Assembly: GCA_903825355.1 (NCBI GenBank)
Contig: CAIKAH010000018.1
Span: 1-44,861 of the forward strand
Direction: 5' to 3'
DNA: 44,861 nucleotides
Source: an uncultured bacterium
Lineage (GTDB): Bacteria; Babelota; Babeliae; Babelales; RVW-14
Shown here: piece after piece, positions 1 to 9,029 of the stretch
How positions within the stretch are numbered: the first letter of the stretch is position 1
Layout of the letters: each line of letters begins with the position of its first letter
Program-made: the position numbers and the translations under genes
Notes under the pieces: model-generated
Database searches by the model: none
What the model saw: only the letters and a program-made list of their open reading frames with translations
Told to the model about the DNA's origin: nothing

Positions 1-390
1 ATGAAAGTTACCCCTTGTGTGCGAGAGCAGAATCGATGCAAAAAAATGTACAAGATCATCTCTGCGGATGCTGACGAAGGGACTATGGAAGAAGTATTTC
101 AAATGTATAAAACTGCTCGTAAAAAGAGTTTTACTACGCTGCGTGAGCATTTTAGTGATTTGAATGCAATTTATCTAGACTGCAAAGCAAAACAACGTTC
201 CCTAGAATACTCGAAAAGTTTATTTGGTGCGGAATCATCAACGCAAGCACAGAAGCTAGAGGCTCAGGGAAACATTCTCATTTACACTAGCATGCTCAGA
301 GAGCAAGAAAAAAATCTGGAGAGCTTTTTCGATCAATTACAACGGCAGATTTTAGAAGAAGCTGATGCTCTTGGTATTCCTTATTTTTAA
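1..390 (+). CDS. hypothetical coiled-coil-like protein (start at window edge, may be incomplete)
   Basis: ORF of 129 aa starting at base 1; Lys/Glu/Gln-rich helical composition; no family recognised. Confidence 0.55.
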   Translation: MKVTPCVREQNRCKKMYKIISADADEGTMEEVFQMYKTARKKSFTTLREHFSDLNAIYLDCKAKQRSLEYSKSLFGAESSTQAQKLEAQGNILIYTSMLREQEKNLESFFDQLQRQILEEADALGIPYF

Positions 391-404
391 TTGTAGAATT
401 TAAA

Positions 405-869
405 ATGAAAAAACATCTATTTACGCTTACTTTTAGTGCTCTTTGTTTTGGTTTTGCACAAACTGCAACAGACGCTTCCGGCTTGACTGATAGGCGTCGA
501 ATGGCAGTAGCAGTGACTAATGCTGTAGCTTGTTTGCGGTTAGAAAATATGTGGAAAGATGCTAAGAATGATTCAGACAGGGTAAAAGCATTAGCTGCTG
601 ATGGTGAATATACCGCAGCAGTGCGAGAAACTAATAAAGCATTGCACGAAAAGCATCCTGATCTTAAGGCAGCGTTTGATGAGCTTCAAGAGATAAAAAA
701 AGAGCACACGGAAGAGCATGCAAAATCTGTGCATAATCAAGCACGTATTGATGCTCTCAAAGGTGCATTAATAGCTCAGCAAGAACGCTATGAAAAGTTG
801 CTCGCTGAAAAGCGTGATCAATTGGTACGCGAAGCTGCTGCAGAATTAGCTCTTGAAGACATTGAGTAA
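405..869 (+). CDS. hypothetical secreted coiled-coil protein
   Basis: Signal-like N-terminus MKKHLFTLTFSALCFGFAQT, then charged helical sequence. Confidence 0.65.
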   Translation: MKKHLFTLTFSALCFGFAQTATDASGLTDRRRMAVAVTNAVACLRLENMWKDAKNDSDRVKALAADGEYTAAVRETNKALHEKHPDLKAAFDELQEIKKEHTEEHAKSVHNQARIDALKGALIAQQERYEKLLAEKRDQLVREAAAELALEDIE

Positions 870-1331
870 TTACAGTTTTTTACGTACTAAAAAATTAGTC
901 AGTGGTATGCCATGCCGTACCACTGACTGTTCTTGCAGTATCTCTGCACCACATTTAAGTGCAAATGGTAAAGCAGTTATACTCACCGCGGCAGTTATTT
1001 CAGTTATACCGCTTCGATGTGCTTGGGCAATAAGGTGCTCTAAAATACGGTAGCCAAAGGTTTGAGACTGGTAATCTTTGTGGACGTATAACCGGTTTAT
1101 TATGCCTGTATCAGTTAAATCACCAAAGCCAACAATTATCCCATTATGTTCGGCAACAATAGTATAATTTTTAGTGAGCGATTGCGCCCATGCTGTTTCA
1201 TCTAGGTCCTGTGGTGCCCACGCAAGTAGCTCTTCTGGGGTATAGTCTTTGGCATTGATTGTATGCACGGTGCTGCGAAATAGTGCTATAATCGCTGGCA
1301 AGTCTGTTGACTGAAAACGTCTAATAGCCAT
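870..1331 (-). CDS. GNAT family N-acetyltransferase
   Basis: IVGFGDLTDTGIINRLYVHKDYQSQTFGYRILEHLIAQAHRSGI resembles the GNAT acetyl-CoA-binding region. Confidence 0.85.
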   Translation of the reverse strand: MAIRRFQSTDLPAIIALFRSTVHTINAKDYTPEELLAWAPQDLDETAWAQSLTKNYTIVAEHNGIIVGFGDLTDTGIINRLYVHKDYQSQTFGYRILEHLIAQAHRSGITEITAAVSITALPFALKCGAEILQEQSVVRHGIPLTNFLVRKKL

Positions 1332-1336
1332 TCTAC

Positions 1337-1879
1337 TTACTTTCTATCGATCCATTTATTGAACATACGTATAACTGAAACGCTATCGGTTGGCAGCTCA
1401 GTACGATTTTTACTGATCCATCGCAGTTCTTTAGATTCACGGTTGCTGACCAGATCTTCATCGCTTGTAACTTGCAGTAAAAAGCGAACGTCGTAATGAT
1501 CATGTGCTTGTTCACGTGTGGTTGCTGGAATGGGGTGAATATCTATATCAAAAATTTCAGCTGAAATCGGTTTGATATTCATGATGCCAGATTCTTCTTG
1601 TGCTTCTTTAATTGCAACAGCAAGCACATCTGAGTCTCCATCACAGTGCCCTCCAAGTTGAAACCAGCGATCAAGCTTTGCGTGATGTAACAATAAAGCT
1701 TTATCACCCGTTTTATTGAGCAACCAGCATGATGCTGTGAAATGGCCTATTGCAAGAGAGCGTTCAAAACAGTCTTTATGTCTTGCCATAAAGGCTAGCA
1801 TTTTTTCTTTAAATGTAATTTCTTCAGGAGCTATTGGTTGATAACGATAAAGCAGGGCTGATAAAGATACTCTTTCCAT
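1337..1879 (-). CDS. NUDIX hydrolase
   Basis: Nudix box-like GGHCDGDSDVLAVAIKEAQEESGI; 5 bp from the GNAT ORF, same strand. Confidence 0.85.
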   Translation of the reverse strand: MERVSLSALLYRYQPIAPEEITFKEKMLAFMARHKDCFERSLAIGHFTASCWLLNKTGDKALLLHHAKLDRWFQLGGHCDGDSDVLAVAIKEAQEESGIMNIKPISAEIFDIDIHPIPATTREQAHDHYDVRFLLQVTSDEDLVSNRESKELRWISKNRTELPTDSVSVIRMFNKWIDRK

Positions 1880-1960
1880 AGGGTCCTTGTATAGTTATTT
1901 TAAGGGTTTTGTCTGATTAATTGTACAGATACAAGCCCTTCTATCAATCTATTCCCAACG

Positions 1961-2581
1961 TTATGTTTTTGTACATTCCTTTTTTTCGCTTGCTCCAAAC
2001 TGTCGCATTAGGTTTATCAGAGGATCATAATCACCTTGGTCAGCAGCTTTTAGTGATTGGATATAAATTGATCTGATGTTGCCCGTGTCTTCTAGGTATG
2101 GCCAATGTGGATGCTTGCAACCAGAGGCGATTAAATAGCGGTCAGCTACCATTCTAGAAAAGCGACCATTACCGTTCTCAAAGGGATGAATAGATACTAG
2201 TCGATGGTGAATGCGTGCTGCTTGTTCTAGTTTTGATAGGGTTATGCCTTCGTGTTGCCACGCTTGCACATCTGCACAAAGCTCTCCTAGTTCAAATGGA
2301 ATGCGGTATGGTTTGATACCAATCGAAGTTACGGATTTTCTGAACTCTCCTGCCCAGCTCCACACGTGGTTGAGCATTGTTTTATGGATAATTTTGAGAA
2401 AGGGGATATTAAACCATGTTGTAGGAGCTGGAACTTTTTTAGTCAAGTATTTTTTTTGAGCGATATGGATATTCTCAGCCTCTTCGCGGTTAAGGTCGTG
2501 TTGCGTGAGGATTGTTTTGCTTATTAGGCCACTATAGTCATGCAGTGGCGTGGCTCCCTCTGGGAAATCAAAAGGCTTCAT
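1961..2581 (-). CDS. Fic/DOC family protein, mobile mystery protein B-like
   Basis: Fic motif HPFENGNGRFSRM; follows an XRE-type partner with a 3-nt gap. Confidence 0.85.
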   Translation of the reverse strand: MKPFDFPEGATPLHDYSGLISKTILTQHDLNREEAENIHIAQKKYLTKKVPAPTTWFNIPFLKIIHKTMLNHVWSWAGEFRKSVTSIGIKPYRIPFELGELCADVQAWQHEGITLSKLEQAARIHHRLVSIHPFENGNGRFSRMVADRYLIASGCKHPHWPYLEDTGNIRSIYIQSLKAADQGDYDPLINLMRQFGASEKKECTKT

Positions 2582-2584
2582 AGG

Positions 2585-3061
2585 CTATTCATCGTCCCAT
2601 AATTTGGTTCCAGGGCTGTGCAGCAAAATTTCAGTTTCTCTGTTGATTAATTCTTCAAGCAGTTTTTTATCGGGGCCTTGTTTTTCTAAATGCATAGTGC
2701 CGCGTAAATACTTTACGTGTCGTTCGGCAACCAGACGTGCCTGTTTGTGACAGATACTTTCTATTGGTTCTCTTAGCATGGGTGCTATCACCAACTCGCA
2801 AGATAAGGCATCAAAAATTTTGGTGAGTAATGAAAGCGTTGGGTCAAGACGGTGCTGCTCAATCCGAGAAATAGTTGACTGTGGTACTTTTACTCGCTTG
2901 GCAAGGGCTACTTGAGTCATTTTAAGTTGGGTGCGAATAGTATGGATAAAATCGCCAATTGGCAATTTGCGGTTTGCATGGTGCAATGTTTTTGCGGCCT
3001 CTGCGACTTCACTTAGAAAGAGTTTTTTGCTACTGGAAAGATGCTTCATAGGGCCCTCCAA
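2585..3061 (-). CDS. XRE-type HTH protein, mobile mystery protein A-like
   Basis: HTH segment MTQVALAKRVKVPQSTISRIEQHRLDPTLSLLTKIFDAL; paired with the Fic ORF. Confidence 0.8.
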   Translation of the reverse strand: MEGPMKHLSSSKKLFLSEVAEAAKTLHHANRKLPIGDFIHTIRTQLKMTQVALAKRVKVPQSTISRIEQHRLDPTLSLLTKIFDALSCELVIAPMLREPIESICHKQARLVAERHVKYLRGTMHLEKQGPDKKLLEELINRETEILLHSPGTKLWDDE

Positions 3062-3098
3062 GCCAAATACGTAGTTTTAGTTCTACTTTCCCTTAAAA

Positions 3099-3204
3099 TA
3101 TGCTGTATGAGCATAAAAAAGCAATATATTTATGCTCATACAGCATAAATATGGGTTATTTTTATGCTGTATGAGCATAAGTACTGGTAGGTTTTATGCT
3201 CATG
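3099..3204. promoter_or_regulatory. Operator-like inverted-repeat array upstream of the mobile mystery A/B pair
   Basis: TATGCTGTATGAGCATA at 3099-3115 and 3163-3179, its reverse complement TATGCTCATACAGCATA at 3131-3147, partial site TATGCTCAT at 3195; all spaced exactly 32 bp. Confidence 0.75.
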
Positions 3205-3208
3205 TTAT

Positions 3209-3874
3209 TTAGAAACTTTCATGCATAAGCAAGCAACCATCCTGTTGGATTAGGGTGAACTTGCCATCTTCAGCAACCCGTAAGTAGATAAATGCGCCAT
3301 TTGCCACATACCAACTAAAGCCTGGTCTGAAGTTTAATGCGCACAAAATAGCACGTAAAACACCAGCGTGGGTACAACACAAAACAGTAGACCCTCGATA
3401 TTGTAAGGCAACTGATTGCATAAAAGTTGCAACGCGGGTAAATCGTTCGCCAAGGCTTTCTGTATCATTAGTCAATTTGTGTGCTAAGCAATCTGCTTGA
3501 GAAGTAGTGTCGCGCTGTGGCTGCATTCTTGCCCATGTCTTAAACTCACTGGTGGGCCGCCCCTCCCAAGCCCCGAATGAGCATTCGCGCAGTGCTGCTG
3601 TTTCTATAATCGGAATATTATTAGCTCCCAGAATAAGTTCAGCTGTTTTGTGGGTTCGCATTTTATCTGATGAAAAGGCTGCAGCAAAAGCGAGGGCGTT
3701 AAATTTTTCTTTTACTTTAAGTACTTGTTTTTGCCCTGTTTCATTTAAAGGGATGTCAGAGCTTCCCATCATTTTTTCGTTTTTGTTCCAGTCGGTTTGG
3801 CCATGTCTAACGAGGTAGATGTGACAATCGGTTGGTTTTAATAGTGGAAGAATTTGAATGGTCATAGCTACCAA
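3209..3874 (-). CDS. histidine phosphatase family protein (phosphoglycerate mutase-like)
   Basis: LVRHGQTDWN motif, ALRECSFGAWEG, CCTHAGVLRA. Confidence 0.9.
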   Translation of the reverse strand: MVAMTIQILPLLKPTDCHIYLVRHGQTDWNKNEKMMGSSDIPLNETGQKQVLKVKEKFNALAFAAAFSSDKMRTHKTAELILGANNIPIIETAALRECSFGAWEGRPTSEFKTWARMQPQRDTTSQADCLAHKLTNDTESLGERFTRVATFMQSVALQYRGSTVLCCTHAGVLRAILCALNFRPGFSWYVANGAFIYLRVAEDGKFTLIQQDGCLLMHESF

Positions 3875-4030
3875 TTATGGCTGAGATTAGTTTTTTATAA
3901 TCAATAATAATCTATTTTATAATGGTAGCTTTTTTTGTAAAACATCTAAAATGTGTTTGGTCCCTTTCCTAAGAAGGTGTATGCTAGCTCGAATAAGTTT
4001 TCTGTAGCAATGTGATACGAAAGGGGCTGC

Positions 4031-4684
4031 GTGGTAATTACAATTGATGGACCGGTTGCTAGCGGTAAGAGTTCAGTAGCAAAAGAGCTAGCACTGCGGT
4101 TTGGTTTTAATCATGTGAATACTGGTTTGTTGTACCGGGTAGTAGCGTATTTGTCAGCAGTTCATAACAATAACCTCTACGCTATTCCTGCTGATATGCG
4201 GTATGATTTTATTGATGACAAACCAATTGTTTTTTGGCATGAAGTTGCAATAGATGATTCGTTTTTGTATTCTCCTTTGATCGATCAAGAGGCCTCTAAG
4301 ATATCCGCTGATGCACGCTTACGGGCGTTGTTGTTGCCTATCCAGCAGGCGCTTGCGCTTACGCATAAGATTATTGCTGATGGGCGTGACTGTGGTAGCG
4401 TTGTATTTCCTCAAGCTAAAGTAAAACTCTTTCTTACTGCTGAAACAATGGTAAGAGCGCAACGATTAATGGACAATCAAGACAGGCATTATGCAGGAAT
4501 GTCGGTTGAAGAGGTAGCGCATGAAATTATTATGCGCGACAATAACGACAAAAATCGTGATGTAGCTCCATTGCTGGTTCCTACTGGTGCAGTTATAGTT
4601 GACTCTACAGAGCTAACGTTTGAGCAGACGGTAGAAGCTTGTCAGGCTTTTATTCAACGAGGACTGCAAGATCAAGCGCCATAA
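4031..4684 (+). CDS. cmk: (d)CMP kinase, GTG start
   Basis: ITIDGPVASGKSSVAKELALRFGFNHVNTGLLYR and DGRDCGSVVFPQAKVKLFLTA. Confidence 0.92.
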   Translation: MVITIDGPVASGKSSVAKELALRFGFNHVNTGLLYRVVAYLSAVHNNNLYAIPADMRYDFIDDKPIVFWHEVAIDDSFLYSPLIDQEASKISADARLRALLLPIQQALALTHKIIADGRDCGSVVFPQAKVKLFLTAETMVRAQRLMDNQDRHYAGMSVEEVAHEIIMRDNNDKNRDVAPLLVPTGAVIVDSTELTFEQTVEACQAFIQRGLQDQAP

Positions 4685-4734
4685 ATAAAAAGCCCAAGAA
4701 ACACTCCTGGGCCCAAAAGAAGAGATTTTGTTTT

Positions 4735-6198
4735 TTATAAAATTTCTGCTGCCAATTTAGCCAGTTCGCTACGTTCTGAAATTTCCAGAAAGACACTACC
4801 AAAGAGCGATTGTTCTTTAAATTTTTCGGTAGTGACTGTGAGCCCATTACTGCTAAAGTCTAGGTAAGGTGAATCAATCTGGTAGGGGTCGCCTGCCAAA
4901 ATAACCTTAGTTCCTTCGCCAGCTCTGCTCACAATAGTTTTTACCTCATGTGGCGAAAGATTTTGCACTTCATCAATAAATACAAATTGGTATGGAATTG
5001 AGCGCCCTCGCATATAAGTAATTGCTTCTAGGCTTAAAAAGCCTTGTCGTTGTAGCTGCTCAACAAACTTATTTTCGTGATGCGTTTGCCGCTCACGTTC
5101 TTGATGTGTTTGATGGTGTTCTGCGGCTGCTTTTTTACGCTTTTTTTCATTGCTGCCCATGCCTAGCATTTGCTCGGTTCCGCGCAGCATTTTGCTTGCA
5201 ATAAACTCAAGGTTGTCGTGTACTGGTTGCATCCAGTAGTGTAATTTTTCTTGTACGTCTCCTGGCAAAAAGCCAATATCAGCGCCAAGAGCAATCACTG
5301 GTCTTGTGACCATAAGTTTGCGATAAGCATGCTCATATGCAGTTTTATAGAGCCCAACCAAAAGGGTTAAAAATGTTTTGCCAGTACCAGCGGGCCCCAG
5401 CAGCGTAAGTAATTTAACGCTATCATCTAAAAGCAATTCAAGCGCCATAAGTTGTTGTACATTTTTTGCGTTGAATGCTGACATCAGCGTAATAGGGGTT
5501 ACTTCTTTAAAGGTTTTGTTGCCCATATGGCGATATAAACGATAATTTTGTTCATTGCTTTGGCTTTCAAGAATAACAAATTCGTTGGCAGCAAGCGCTT
5601 GATTGCCTGCTGCAGCATAGACATTTTTTGGGGTCATAAGCCGCAAATCATTTGCCGGTACGGCTGCCCTTACCCATCCTTTATATAATTTGTCATAGTT
5701 GACAGATCCCTTGGTGTAATCTTCTGCATCAAGCCCAATAGTATCAGCTTTAATCCGTACGTTGATGTCTTTACTAACCAACGTAACTTTATTACCTTCT
5801 TTGGCTAAATTAACGGCTGTTTGAATAATAGCATTGTCTTTAATTTCATGAATATCACGTTGAATCAGCGTGAATTCAATTTGCTCAGGATTTTTTAAGA
5901 TGCGTAGGACGGCGCCTTCAGTATCGTGGTCTAAGGCCACGCCTTCTCCTAAGTGTCCTTTTCGACGCATTTCGTCAAATAATCTGATGCTTTGGCGAGC
6001 ATTGTGCCCTTTTTCTCCTGCTTCGCGCTTGAGCGTGTCTAGCTCCTCCAGAACCATAAATGGAATGCAAACGACAACGCCATGAAACGCGAAAATAGCG
6101 TTAGGGTCGTGGATTAGAACGTTTGTATCCAAAACAAAAACGCGATTCGCGCGTAAGACGGCTCGGTGTTGTTCGGTCATGGCAAACTCCCTATTCAT
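4735..6198 (-). CDS. PhoH family protein with N-terminal PIN domain
   Basis: PIN: FVLDTNVLIHDPNAIFAFHGVVVCIPFMVLEELD; ATPase: LLGPAGTGKTFL, VFIDEVQNLSPHEVKTIVSRAGEGTKVILAGDPYQID. Confidence 0.93.
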   Translation of the reverse strand: MNREFAMTEQHRAVLRANRVFVLDTNVLIHDPNAIFAFHGVVVCIPFMVLEELDTLKREAGEKGHNARQSIRLFDEMRRKGHLGEGVALDHDTEGAVLRILKNPEQIEFTLIQRDIHEIKDNAIIQTAVNLAKEGNKVTLVSKDINVRIKADTIGLDAEDYTKGSVNYDKLYKGWVRAAVPANDLRLMTPKNVYAAAGNQALAANEFVILESQSNEQNYRLYRHMGNKTFKEVTPITLMSAFNAKNVQQLMALELLLDDSVKLLTLLGPAGTGKTFLTLLVGLYKTAYEHAYRKLMVTRPVIALGADIGFLPGDVQEKLHYWMQPVHDNLEFIASKMLRGTEQMLGMGSNEKKRKKAAAEHHQTHQERERQTHHENKFVEQLQRQGFLSLEAITYMRGRSIPYQFVFIDEVQNLSPHEVKTIVSRAGEGTKVILAGDPYQIDSPYLDFSSNGLTVTTEKFKEQSLFGSVFLEISERSELAKLAAEIL

Positions 6199-6484
6199 AT
6201 GCCTTATTTATTTCAGCACTACCCTATCATGACCTGATTTATAAGTGCAAGGGTATAACGATCGTAGGCCCTCTCTTCTGGGTTGCATATTCTTTATAAT
6301 TGGCATGCACTGGGTGTATTCAGAGCATACAAATCGCCTCAAATGAGCACTTTTTCTTAAAAAATACTTCTTTTTGATAAAAAAGCGACTTTTTTGGCAT
6401 TTTACAATCTGGAAATAATACATTAAGTTTAATATTGTAAAATATAATGATAGAGTTTAATCTTAAGCAAAAATGGAGGCAATT

Positions 6485-7129
6485 ATGGCAAGGAAAAATA
6501 TACGTATTATAGCTATATTGGCTCTGGTACTAAGTGTTTCGTGTGCGATTAGTGCAAGCACACGGTGGCATCTATGTACTAAGATGCGCGCAGCCTTTGA
6601 TCGAGTAGTAGCTCGCCTGGCTGGGGTTATCAACAAACAAGAGGGCAAGGCTGTTATTACGAAAGACAATCAACCCATTCGTCTTGAAAAAGGTATGATG
6701 CCGATGCCGGTAGAGTGCACTGCTTCGCCTCGTTCGTGGCTATGGGATGATATGTTGAATTGTGACTATCGGGTATTTGATATCGATACGGTAAGTTTCG
6801 GAATACGTGTTAAGGAATGTCGGCATGGTTTTAATCGTGAGTTGATTGGCAGCTATTTTTGGGATAAAAAAAGTGGACGGCAATTAAATTATCATGATGC
6901 TAAGGATAAAGTCCTTGTAGATAAATCGTTTGAACATCAAGACGCACAACGGGTTGCTGTGGCAGATGCTATGCAAAAAGCCAAAAGAGAAGCAGCTTTT
7001 ACTGAAGCGAGAGATAAAAAAATTCATGAATTATGTTCCTCGTATGAAAGGGCTTTTAAAGAAAGACCTTCAGATGGGCATAAAATATATTTTTCTGAGC
7101 TGTCATCATCATCTCGTTACGGTAAGTAA
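6485..7129 (+). CDS. hypothetical secreted protein
   Basis: Signal-like start MARKNIRIIAILALVLSVSCAISAS; ORF track start 6473 includes the likely SD (GGAGG) so 6485 is preferred. Confidence 0.65.
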   Translation: MARKNIRIIAILALVLSVSCAISASTRWHLCTKMRAAFDRVVARLAGVINKQEGKAVITKDNQPIRLEKGMMPMPVECTASPRSWLWDDMLNCDYRVFDIDTVSFGIRVKECRHGFNRELIGSYFWDKKSGRQLNYHDAKDKVLVDKSFEHQDAQRVAVADAMQKAKREAAFTEARDKKIHELCSSYERAFKERPSDGHKIYFSELSSSSRYGK

Positions 7130-7150
7130 TAACTGCGAGCGATTTGTTTT

Positions 7151-7185
7151 AAAATAGGGGCATACATGCTGTATGCCCCTATTTT
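7151..7185. terminator. hairpin terminator
   Basis: Perfect 15-bp arms AAAATAGGGGCATAC / GTATGCCCCTATTTT, 5-nt loop. Confidence 0.8.
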
Positions 7186-7269
7186 ATTTATGGCCACCTT
7201 GTTATGGATATGATACACTGGCTTTCGGTTCTACATCGGCTTTTAAGCAAACGGAAAGGACGTTTCTCA

Positions 7270-8988
7270 ATGGAAAAGCACGATCAAAAGCAAGAGTATT
7301 TACATAACTTGCGTCATTCAGCGGCACATCTTATTGCCCACGCAGTAATGGAATTATATCCTGATACGTTGTTGACGATTGGGCCTGTAACGGAAACAGG
7401 TTTTTTTTATGACTTTTTACCAACAAAAAATTTTAAAGAAGAAGATCTCCCCCTTATTGAAGCGCGGATGCATGAAATTGCAAAACGTGGTTATTTCATC
7501 ACTGGGCGCCAAGTGCCAAAAGATGAAGCACGCACGTTGTATGCACATAATAAATTTAAACGTGAATTGATTGACCAGATTCCTGATGAGACTGTTGGTA
7601 TTTACACCCAGGGTGATTTTTACGACTTGTGTCGTGGCGGTCACGTAGATGAGGTAGGGACAGTAAAATATTTTAAGCTCATGAGTATTTCTGGCTCATA
7701 CTGGCGTGCTGATCGCAGCGGACAAGCATTGCAACGTATTTCCGGCGTTTGCTTTGCAACACAAAAAGAGCTTGATGCTCATTTGAAAATGCTTGAAGAT
7801 GTACAAGCTTATGACCATCGTCGTTTAGGCAAACAGCTTGATATGTTTTCGTTTCATGAAGTGGCTCCTGGTATTCCATTTTTCCACAATAAAGGGTTGC
7901 TTGTTTATAATAAGCTAATCGATTTTTTGCGTTATTTACGTGGTAATACCTATCAAGAAATTAAAACACCACAAATTATGCATGAATCCTTGTGGCGTAC
8001 ATCAGGTCATTACGACAACTATCGCGAAAATATGTATTTTACCTGTGTAGAAGAGGCTAATTTTTGTGTCAAGCCAATGAACTGCCCTGGTTCTATTTTG
8101 CATTATGCAGAAAAACCACACTCATACCGTGAGCTGCCAATGCGCCTTGCTGAATTTGGTAATGTGCACCGTTTCGAGCTTTCTGGAACCCTACATGGGC
8201 TGTTTCGCGTGCGCGCTTTTACGCAAGATGATGCGCATATTTATTGCACCATTGATCAGATTGAATCAGAAATTTCGCGGCTCATGGAGTTGGTTGGTAA
8301 ATTGTACGCCAAATTTGGTTTTACTGAAGTGAAACGATTTCTTTCTACTCGCCCAGAAAAATCAATGGGTAGTGATGAAGCCTGGGAAAAGGCAACTACA
8401 GCCTTGAAGAATGCCTTGGATACTAGTGGATTTGCTTATCAGGTAGAAGAGGGTGGAGGTGCTTTTTATGGTCCCAAAATTGACATGAAAATTGTTGATG
8501 CTATGGGCCGTGAATGGCAGTGTGGTACTATTCAAGTTGATTTTACACAACCAGAAAACTTTAAACTTGAGTATGTTGATTCTGACCAGTCACGCAAGCG
8601 TCCGGTAATGATCCACGTCGCACTATACGGGTCGATCGAGCGCTTCTTAGGTATTTTGCTAGAGCATACTAAAGGTGTCTTGCCATTTTGGATTACCCCA
8701 ATTCAAGTACGTGTGCTGACGATTACCGATGCACAACAAGCTTATGCACTGGGTGTAGTGAAGGCGCTGAGTGAGGTTGGTATACGGGTTGAGCTTGATG
8801 AGACCGGTGATCAAATTTCAGCCAAGATTCGTCGAGCACAGGTTGAAAAGATACCGTGGATGTTGGTAATTGGTCAAAAAGAAGTTGATCAGCAAACGGT
8901 TACATTGCGTCATGGCGATGGCAAACAAGAGTTTGGGCTTGCATTAACCGATGTCGTTTCACGAGCAAAAGCTGAAGCAACATATTAA
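7270..8988 (+). CDS. thrS: threonine--tRNA ligase, no TGS domain
   Basis: HSAAHLIAHAV, CRGGHV, MNCPGSILHY, FGNVHRFELSGTLHGLFRVRAFTQDDAHI; ORF track start 7204 possible, 7270 preferred. Confidence 0.95.
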   Translation: MEKHDQKQEYLHNLRHSAAHLIAHAVMELYPDTLLTIGPVTETGFFYDFLPTKNFKEEDLPLIEARMHEIAKRGYFITGRQVPKDEARTLYAHNKFKRELIDQIPDETVGIYTQGDFYDLCRGGHVDEVGTVKYFKLMSISGSYWRADRSGQALQRISGVCFATQKELDAHLKMLEDVQAYDHRRLGKQLDMFSFHEVAPGIPFFHNKGLLVYNKLIDFLRYLRGNTYQEIKTPQIMHESLWRTSGHYDNYRENMYFTCVEEANFCVKPMNCPGSILHYAEKPHSYRELPMRLAEFGNVHRFELSGTLHGLFRVRAFTQDDAHIYCTIDQIESEISRLMELVGKLYAKFGFTEVKRFLSTRPEKSMGSDEAWEKATTALKNALDTSGFAYQVEEGGGAFYGPKIDMKIVDAMGREWQCGTIQVDFTQPENFKLEYVDSDQSRKRPVMIHVALYGSIERFLGILLEHTKGVLPFWITPIQVRVLTITDAQQAYALGVVKALSEVGIRVELDETGDQISAKIRRAQVEKIPWMLVIGQKEVDQQTVTLRHGDGKQEFGLALTDVVSRAKAEATY

Positions 8989-8992
8989 TTTC

Positions 8993-9020
8993 TTAACAGG
9001 GGGCATTAGCCCCCTGTTAA
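8993..9020. terminator. bidirectional hairpin terminator
   Basis: Perfect arms TTAACAGGGGGC / GCCCCCTGTTAA, loop ATTA, between convergent genes. Confidence 0.8.
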
Positions 9021-9029
9021 ATTTACAAG

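Noticed and set aside
853-1053. Short + strand ORF opposite the GNAT gene
   Set aside because: Antisense to a well supported gene and no recognisable family.
3099-3204. Possible CRISPR-like array (regular 32-bp period)
   Set aside because: Repeats are short palindromes alternating in orientation with 15-bp gaps, and no cas genes are present; an operator array fits better.
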